A stretch of DNA of 64,000 nucleotides from Desmodesmus armatus (taxonomy: Eukaryota > Chlorophyta > Chlorophyceae > Sphaeropleales > Scenedesmaceae): positions 62,001-126,000 of the forward strand of contig VIIQ02000208.1 in the NCBI GenBank assembly GCA_007449985.2. The letters are read 5' to 3'. Both the position numbers and the translations under genes were made by a program. Below, piece by piece: positions 58,301 through 64,000 of this stretch. How positions within the stretch are numbered: position 1 is the first letter of the stretch; each line of letters begins with the position of its first letter. The notes below the pieces were generated by a model. That model did not search any database. It saw nothing but the letters and a program-made list of their open reading frames with translations, and had not been told where the DNA came from.

Positions 58301-61300
58301 TCAGGTTGGTTGTGGCCATGCTGGCGATGCTTTTTGTCACTGAGATTGTCACCTGCATTGGTGGGACGCACAGAGCGAGATAGGGTGGGTGGTTATCCTA
58401 TCCCCCTAGTGCAGTGAAGGAAAAGAGCTGTGCTGATAGGATCGGGGTTAGAGGGGTGGTGTCCACTTGCAGATGCTTGCTGCTGCAAGCAGCAGCAAGA
58501 TAGAGTTGAGCCATCAGTCCTGGTCTGCTGTGACCCTCATACACACATGTGCACTAAGTTTGCAGAGCGGCTCACCCTGTCCTGTTCTACCTTTTCGTGG
58601 TGCAGGCATGGCCAGCTGGTGATGCTGGGTAAGGGCAACAACCTGCAGCTGGGCAAGGTGCTGTACGTGGTGCAGTCAGGCATTGTCAAGGTATGTCGCA
58701 CGCCCCACAACTTGCATGGCAGTTTCTGTTTGTGTGCTCTGCAGTACACCACATCACTGCTAGCCTAGGGCCACCAGACTCCCTCTGCAGAGCTGTGGTG
58801 CCCCCCTCCCCTCCATCTGTACCCCCCCCCCCCCTTTGCTGCGATGCACACCTGCCTTCCTTGAAAATGCTGCACGGCACAACCTGTCTTCGGGTCTGAT
58901 GCAGAGCGTGCATGTGTCATTATTGTCATGCATCAATCAGAGCGGTCTTTTTGGTATGCGTGTGTCAACAGAGGCAAAGTCTGAGGCATCGCACTAGCAC
59001 TGCTGTGCCTGTCAAGACGTGGTATTCCACACCACAATGACTTACTACTTGTGTTGGTGCTGTGCTGCAGGTGACGTACAGCCCCGACCTTGGTGATGTT
59101 CAGGAGTACTTCCTGGGCTCTGGCGGGCTGATCAACCTGTACGGCAGCCTCACCGGCGAGAGCATGCCTGGACTGACAGATGCCGTGGCACAGGTGATTA
59201 TGTGTCATTGGCTTTATGGGGGTGTGATGGGGTGCGTTTTGTTTGACTTGGGCTCTGGCGGGCTGATCAACCTGTACGGCAGCCTCACCGGCGAGAGCAT
59301 GCCTGGACTGACAGACGCCGTGGCACAGGTGATTATGTGTCATTGGCTTTATGGGGGTGTGATGGGGTGCGTTTTGTTTGACTTGGGCTCTGGCGGGCTG
59401 ATCAACCTGTACGGCAGCCTCACCGGCGAGAGCATGCCTGGACTGACAGACGCCGTGGCACAGGTGATTATGTGTTTGACTTTGGGTTGTGATGGGGTGC
59501 GTTTTGGTGGGCTGGTCAACCTGTATGGCAGCCTCACCGGCGAGAGCATGCCTGGACTGACAGACGCTGTGGCACAGGTGATTATGTGTTTGACTTTATG
59601 GGGGTATGATGGGGTGCGTTTTGTTTGACTTGAGCTCTGGCGGGCTGATCAACCTGTACGGCAGCCTCACCGGCGAGAGCATGCCTGGACTCACAGATGC
59701 CGTGGCACAGGTGATTATGTATTTGATCGATCGATCTGGGGGGGGGGGGGGGGGGGGTTGCTCTGACTTCGAGAGGAGGGAGGGATGTGACTGGGAGCTT
59801 GTCGTGGTGTTGGTGGTGGTGGTGCTGGCTCAGCACTGTGCACAAGTCACTGCAAATCTCCATGCTGGGAATGTCAGTTGCTTGGCGGTTGGAGGGCTCG
59901 GGGGTGGGCAGTTCGTCATGTCATGCACCCATGTATGTGTCTGCATGTATGCGTCTGTCGCAAGCAAGGCAGTGGCCATGCGTCACCGACACCGACAGGA
60001 ACATGCTTTGGAAAGTGCGATGTGACATGCAATATGTGCAGGGTGATGCCTTGGCAAGGGCCCAGTCATGTTCCGCTGCATCAACAGGATTATTCATGAT
60101 GCTACCAGTGATGTTATGAGACCGCCGACCCACAGCCAACAACATGGTGTGGCTGAATTTGTTGTACCAACTGACCCATGGCAATCAACACACATGACCC
60201 AATGTTTATTTGGGGGGGGGAGGTTGTTACAAGTGGATACTTTCACCGCTGAGTTAAGTTAACCCTAAACCTAACCCTTTGTGCACGCACTGTGCAGGGC
60301 AATGCACTGGGCAAGGGCCCTGTGCTGTTTTGCCTTGGTGCCAAGGGCCTCAGGAGGCTGGCGGCAGCAGCTGCTGCTGGGGACCCCGCCTTCCAGCAGC
60401 TGGAGCTGGACATGTACAGGCTGGCAGGTACGTGTATGGTTGTGTAGAGACTTGACTGAACAGTGGTGAACATTGAACAGCCTCTGACTTGCGAATGCAG
60501 CCGACACGCATGGCATGTATATGATGCACTTGCAGCTACGTCGCTCAAACATGTTTGCTGTACAGCTGATTGGGGGGGGGGGTGCACTTGGATACTTTCA
60601 TCGCTGGGCTGATGCGTCATTGACTGACTTGTTCTGTCGTCACACATTACTTTTCACCAACTGCAGGTATGTTCCTGATCGAGCGACTGAAGCCCCAGCT
60701 TGATAGGGAAGCCAGCCAAGCCCTCGCCCGCCTGGCACCCCTCACCACAGCAACTGCTCGTCCCTCCTTTTTTTTGTCTTTCGCCTCACTTTTCATCACT
60801 TTTTGCTGTTGTTCTCACTCAAATTTGGTTTATATAATGGCCCGAGGCCCCTGCCTCTGTCTTACGCTCTCTCAGGACTCTTTGTCCTCTTGGCACACCC
60901 CTCTTTGTACTGACTTGCAGGTCTATTCCTGATTGAGCGGCTGAAACCTCAGCTGGACATGGAAGCCAGCCAAGCCCTGGCCCGCCTGGCACCCCTTACC
61001 ACAGCAGGGGCAGGGGGCCACCGCGACAAGCGCAGCTCACGAGCGCAGCGGGCCGCATGGGTGCGGCAGAAGCTGGCGGCGATGCGTGCCTCTCTGAAGG
61101 CTCAGCTGTTGCTGGGGGAACTGCTGGTGCTGTCTGAGGGGCGTCGGTGGTGCAGGATAGCCACGTCATGCTGATGAAGGGCACTATCCAGGTGTGTTTG
61201 GCATAGGGGATACATATGTAGCTACCGTATAGTGGAACATGCAAGCTACATGCAAGGACCTTTAGGAAGAACACACATCCCATGAGGCGTGTGTGTGTTT

Positions 61301-63317
61301 GTGTTTGACAGGAGGGGGCTGGATGTCGCAGATGCTACAGATCAATGCAGGTGCTGCTACATATCACACTCTCAATCGCTCCCCACCCATGTTAAGACCA
61401 AGTTGGCCCGCTTCCTGCAGGTCAAGATTGCTGATGAGGCCATCATGTGGCTCCCGCCTTGCTCCTTTGGCAGTCTTTCATGATCCATCTCCCCCCCCCC
61501 CCCCCCTTTTGGATCTCCGAAGCTTCAACTTTTTGTTCATGTCTGCAGGTCAAGGTTGCTGACGAGGCTATCATGGCATAGCAGGTGCTGGCCACAATAT
61601 GCATGGCTGCTGCTGATGCCTTCACCTCACTGCCTGCCATTTCCGAAAGGTGGCACTTGATTCCAGCTTTGATAAATCATCGCCATGTTTGCTTGCTGCC
61701 TGCAGGTCAAGGTTGCTGACGAGGCCATCATGGCACAGCCTGGAACTGCTGACATTGCGCGCTGGATGGCCAACGCGGGGCGGCACCAGCACCAGTCCAT
61801 CCTGCCTTGGTTCTGGGACCTGATGAGCGAGGATGACTTGCAGAGGGCACCAGGTATGCATATGGCTGGTGCTGCCAGCGTGTCCTGCCTTCATGCTGGG
61901 CTTTGTGAGTATAGGATCCTCAGGGGTTGACAGTTGGCACATGAAACGGTTGAACTGGCTGTGTAGAGGGAGCTTCTGGCTTGACACGGTCAGTGGCGTA
62001 GTCTGAAGTGAAGATGTCCACGTTGGACGGGGGCTGATGTTGGTCCCTGCAAGGTTTGGCAGCACAATCGGTACGCCTACAGTCTCATGCATGCCAAAGT
62101 TGCACACCGCTCAACACAGATAGACTGGCGCTGCCTTCTGTATGGTTGGACCATGCGGTTTCGTGTTCGCTTTCAATAGTAGACTGATCATGCGCCCTTG
62201 TGCCACCCTGCATGTGCTGTGCCCTCCCTCTGCAGCCGGCACCCCCCAGCAGCCGCTGCCAGTCACCATCTCTGCAGGAGACGAAGGCGCCACCCTGCTG
62301 GTTTGCCCCTCACGCTTCCAGGACGCAGCACAGCACGGCACAGCGGGAGAGCAGCACCCACCAGCCGGCGGCTCCCTACTGCTGCCACCTGGCCGTGTGT
62401 CTGGCCAGGGGCCCGCCCTTCTGAGCCCTTCCCAGGGCGTGGGAGGGCCTCAGGGCGCCCCTGGGGGCTTGCAGCCTCCCGGGGTGCACTTCGCCCCCCA
62501 CAGCCCCGGCAGTAACCTGGCACGCATCAGCCCTGTGGTTGGTGGGCGTGTTGGGGCCCAGAAGGGGCTGACAGGTGGTGTGGGGAGCCCGGTTGGGCGG
62601 CCAGGGGCGAACAGATCGGCGCAGAACACCTACAGCCGCCGCAGCATGGCGGCGGCGGTGGCGGCTGCAGATGCTCTGATGGACCCTCTGCCTGGGTGCT
62701 CAGCGGCAGCGCCTCGCTCAGCGGCAGCAGGAGGTGCTGGTGGCGTAGGAGGGGGGCTGGGCCGCCTGAGTCCTGTGCCAGTGGTGTCGAGGGTTAGTCC
62801 CTCTGCAGGGTCTCTCACAGCAGCAGGGGGGCTGCGGGGCGTTCCAATCACGCATCAGCAGGGTCAGGCAACACGTTCAGCGGCCGGTGGAAGCGGGGGT
62901 GGGACAGATGGGCTGCCGAGCCTGCAGCGCACCAGTTCAAACGCCCCACTTGCAGGGGCGCAGGTTGATACTGCGGTGTCCCTTGGGGTGGACATGAGGG
63001 CGGGACCGGTGGGCTCTCTGGGGCTGCAGACAGACCTTGGATCCGCTGCTGCTGCTCAGGTTGGGGTGGGGTGTGTACATGCGGCGGGCGGCGGCAGTGC
63101 TGCAGCAGCAGTGGGCAATGATGCAGATCTGCCATTATCACTTGCAACAGTAGGTGGTGTGTCAGCAGCAGCAGCTGGGGAGGGTGCTGAGGGGGCGGCT
63201 AGGAGGCAGCAGCTGCGAAGGTCTCGGTCGCAGCGGCCGCTGAAAGCGACCGGCGGCGCACAGGGTGGGGAGCGGCACGTGGGCGGCAGCAGGGGTAGTG
63301 CGGGGCAGCGTGGCTAA
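44725..63317 (+). CDS. SOS1: SOS1/NHX7-type Na+/H+ antiporter, very long
   Basis: Plasma-membrane Na+ extrusion by H+ exchange. Twenty-six in-phase exons: 44725-44887, 45153-45275, 45862-46025, 46604-46787, 47168-47262, 47564-47654, 47960-48020, 48409-48503, 48830-48998, 49208-49481, 49786-49893, 50389-50497, 51023-53159, 54239-54365, 54657-55551, 55842-55977, 56435-56591, 56979-57056, 57414-57578, 57956-58140, 58606-58690, 59071-59193, 60298-60427, 60921-61191, 61706-61853, 62236-63317; 2451 codons. A signal-peptide-like start (CCVLLLLLLEGPGLAVGAS) is followed by the exchanger domain to about residue 510: FFYVFLPPLLLDAAVRID, ASTDAVAIV, LLEGESLLNDASG. A low-complexity Gln/Ala/Ser/Gly insert of about 1100 residues follows. 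SOS1-like segments (YSAVQSYRVAMAVLRQQR), a cyclic-nucleotide-binding-like fold (LVMLGKGNN, LYGSLTGE) and an Ala/Gly/Pro-rich tail end the protein. One G is missing near 61140. The role is inferred from the family. Confidence 0.85.
46460..46507 (+). repeat. Upstream partial copy of SOS1 exon 4
   Basis: AGTTTTGTGCAGTTTCACAC through CTGGTTGTGGGTGCCAC repeats the exon-4 start after its own tcctgcag acceptor. The intron before it (GCCTG.CATTGTTCTTGCTGCT) is duplicated too. The copy is frameshifted relative to the exon. Confidence 0.85.
50307..50330 (+). repeat. Short upstream copy of SOS1 exon 12 start
   Basis: CCAGAAAAGCAGCTGGGGCGG resembles the exon-12 start CCAGAGAAGCAGTTGGAGCGG. It is short and diverged. 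A (TATTGG)n run lies downstream at 50693-50713 in intron 12. Confidence 0.4.
53014..53595 (+). repeat. Three 207-bp tandem copies of the SOS1 exon 13 end and intron 13 start
   Basis: Units start at about 53014, 53222 and 53429. Each holds GGGGCGCGGGGGCTGCAGAC, the coding stretch GTEKALGRRSGMYGQGR and LADR|GTGGGTAGG. The first two also keep the intron end reading NLAGDWEPFE. Only the first copy is joined to the long upstream exon. Similarity is very high, so the array is young. Confidence 0.9.
53881..54121 (+). repeat. Two upstream partial copies of SOS1 exon 14
   Basis: 53881-53905 (GTATGGCGGCAGTCTGTC) and 54078-54121 (GTATGGTGGCAACAGCACTG through CCCTTCCAGCC), each after GTGCTGCATCTGTGCTGCAG. 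The real exon starts at 54239 after the same acceptor sequence. Confidence 0.85.
57804..57836 (+). repeat. Upstream partial copy of SOS1 exon 20
   Basis: ACGCTGTTTGAGTCAGGCAT then GCTGGACGCT repeats the exon-20 start after the acceptor gctgcag. Confidence 0.85.
58258..58330 (+). repeat. Downstream partial copy of SOS1 exon 20
   Basis: TTTCCTTCCTGCGCG then GCCAGCCCCAGTCCATGCTG, to TTCCTCAG|GTTGGTTGTGGCC, repeats the exon-20 end together with the first 25 bases or so of the intron. Exon 20 thus has copies on both sides. Confidence 0.9.
59113..59725 (+). repeat. Five-copy array of the SOS1 exon 22 end
   Basis: The stretch GSGGLINLYGSLTGESMPGL then TDAVAQ|GTGATTATGT occurs five times; copies end at 59193, 59328, 59463, 59577 and 59710. 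Spacings are 135, 135, 114 and 133 bp. Because 135 and 114 are multiples of three, an open frame runs from exon 22 through four copies including the intron parts. Copies are nearly identical. A CGAT-CGAT-C and a G run (59738-59756) follow. Confidence 0.95.
60261..60276 (+). repeat. Interstitial telomere-like motif
   Basis: AACCCTAAACCTAACCC, two imperfect units of the plant/algal telomere repeat CCCTAAA, lies in SOS1 intron 22 shortly before exon 23. A second short match (GTTTAGGGTTTGG) is at about 54467 in intron 14. Either may be chance. Confidence 0.4.
60667..60757 (+). repeat. Upstream partial copy of SOS1 exon 24
   Basis: GTATGTTCCTGATCGAGCG through GCACCCCTCACCACAGCA repeats the first 90 bases of exon 24 (60921 on). 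It codes MFLIERLKPQLDREASQALA against LFLIERLKPQLDMEASQALA. The acceptor (actgcag) is intact, but there is no donor after it. Confidence 0.9.
61421..61578 (+). repeat. Two upstream partial copies of SOS1 exon 25
   Basis: 61421-61447 and 61549-61578 both code VKxADEAIM after a CTGCAG acceptor. The second ends in a stop (GCATAG). The real exon starts at 61706 with the same residues and continues AQPGTADIARWM. Confidence 0.9.
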
Positions 63318-64000
63318 GCACGTGTGGGTGCAGCTATTATGCAGGCTCGAGTTTTGCTGATAGGGTGTGGAGAATGCAGGTAGCTGTCGCTAGCAGCACA
63401 TTCTTGTGCTGCAGTGGGGTGTACTGTTCTGCTTCGTGTTTTGTGTTCCGCAAAGTTGATTGTGTCTACAAGTACGCGTATAAAGGGCGTATCTTGGTGT
63501 TGCACGGCAGCCCGAGCTGCTGCTGATGAAGTGCAATGAAGGAGCTTGAGCCCAGGATTTTGCAGATATCACAGCTGGCTCAAGCTGCTTTGTCCTAATT
63601 TATAGCCCATACTATTCCTGTTACTGTCACATGGTTCAGGCTGTGCCTGAACACCCAGTGGGGAGCCGACAAGGCTCGTCAAAGAACGCACCAGAGTAAA
63701 CTATACATCAGCAATACATCAGGGCAGCTGGTGTTGTCAGTAGGCACTCCCTGGTGCTGGCTTAGTGTGTTCATACCACTTCCTTCAGTGTGGTGTTTGC
63801 TTCAGTGTGGTCTTCGCTCTGCACACACTCCTAGGAGCGAGGCGGGGTGCATGATCCTGCACTGTGCTCTTGATCGCACACGCCAAGGAATTCACAACTT
63901 GTGCACTGCTTGTGACCGTGGCAACGCCATTTGTGCATCTGGTGAGGTGGGAGGGTGTTGAAAGGTGTGCGTTGCCAGTCCACTAGTTGCCAGTACACTA
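63318..64000. other. 3' flank of SOS1
   Basis: No gene recognised. A TATA-like GTATAAAGG lies at about 63479 on the plus strand. I did not find a TGTAA signal in this stretch, so the SOS1 3' end is unplaced. Confidence 0.4.

Noticed and set aside
59113..59725. CRISPR-like array
   Set aside because: The direct repeats are copies of a coding exon end plus intron start in a eukaryotic gene; unit and spacer structure does not fit CRISPR.
62142..63317. Separate 391-codon gene at the end of the SOS1 locus
   Set aside because: Its first part (62142-62235) is intron. From 62236 it continues SOS1 exon 25 in phase after a TCTGCAG acceptor.
1..64000. tRNA, rRNA or other structured RNA genes
   Set aside because: I looked for tRNA-like clover-leaf blocks and rRNA-like conserved stretches and saw none that I could support by eye.

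Overview
The window is nuclear DNA of a green alga, most likely a chlorophycean (Sphaeropleales/Chlamydomonadales type). The evidence is short exons with GT..AG introns, CAG/GCA-rich Gln/Ala/Ser runs inside proteins, long G and C homopolymers in introns, TGTAA polyadenylation-like signals, a chloroplast-type ClpB with a transit-peptide-like first exon, a plant-type SOS1 Na+/H+ antiporter and a LINE fragment. There is no operon structure.

Layout. (1) 1-7.8 kb: two head-to-tail genes for INSIG-family membrane proteins. The first lacks its 5' end; the second starts near 3.1-3.3 kb. They sit in a ~2 kb segmental duplication and are filled with repeated partial exons and minisatellite units. (2) 8.6-31.4 kb: five F-box-like/leucine-rich-repeat genes: A on +; B, C, D and E on -. 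They are separated by repeat-rich DNA, with detached terminal exons, a LINE fragment inside an intron of gene C, a 40-bp perfect palindrome and two clusters of GTGAAGGGG hairpins. (3) 32.2-43.2 kb (+): an 18-exon chloroplast ClpB disaggregase gene. (4) 44.7-63.3 kb (+): a 26-exon SOS1-type Na+/H+ antiporter gene coding for about 2451 residues. (5) 63.3-64 kb: no gene recognised.

The two large gene models were built by hand from splice sites and phases. Exon phases match throughout. ClpB closes at 964 codons and SOS1 at 2451, but only if single missing bases are restored (four in ClpB, one in SOS1). The eleven coding-frame breaks I could localise in this window are all one-base deletions, mostly in short homopolymers. 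I therefore read them as probable assembly errors rather than gene decay.

The most unusual pattern is what I call exon echoes. Most exons of ClpB, SOS1 and the INSIG genes have truncated copies close by. Copies of an exon's 5' part, with its acceptor, lie upstream of the real exon. Copies of the 3' part, with its donor, lie downstream. This is the geometry expected from repeated small tandem duplications that straddle exon-intron junctions. It makes the introns full of decoy splice sites.

Functionally the genes are independent: a possible sterol-related ER membrane protein pair, putative ubiquitin-ligase substrate receptors, a plastid heat-shock disaggregase and a plasma-membrane salt-tolerance antiporter.
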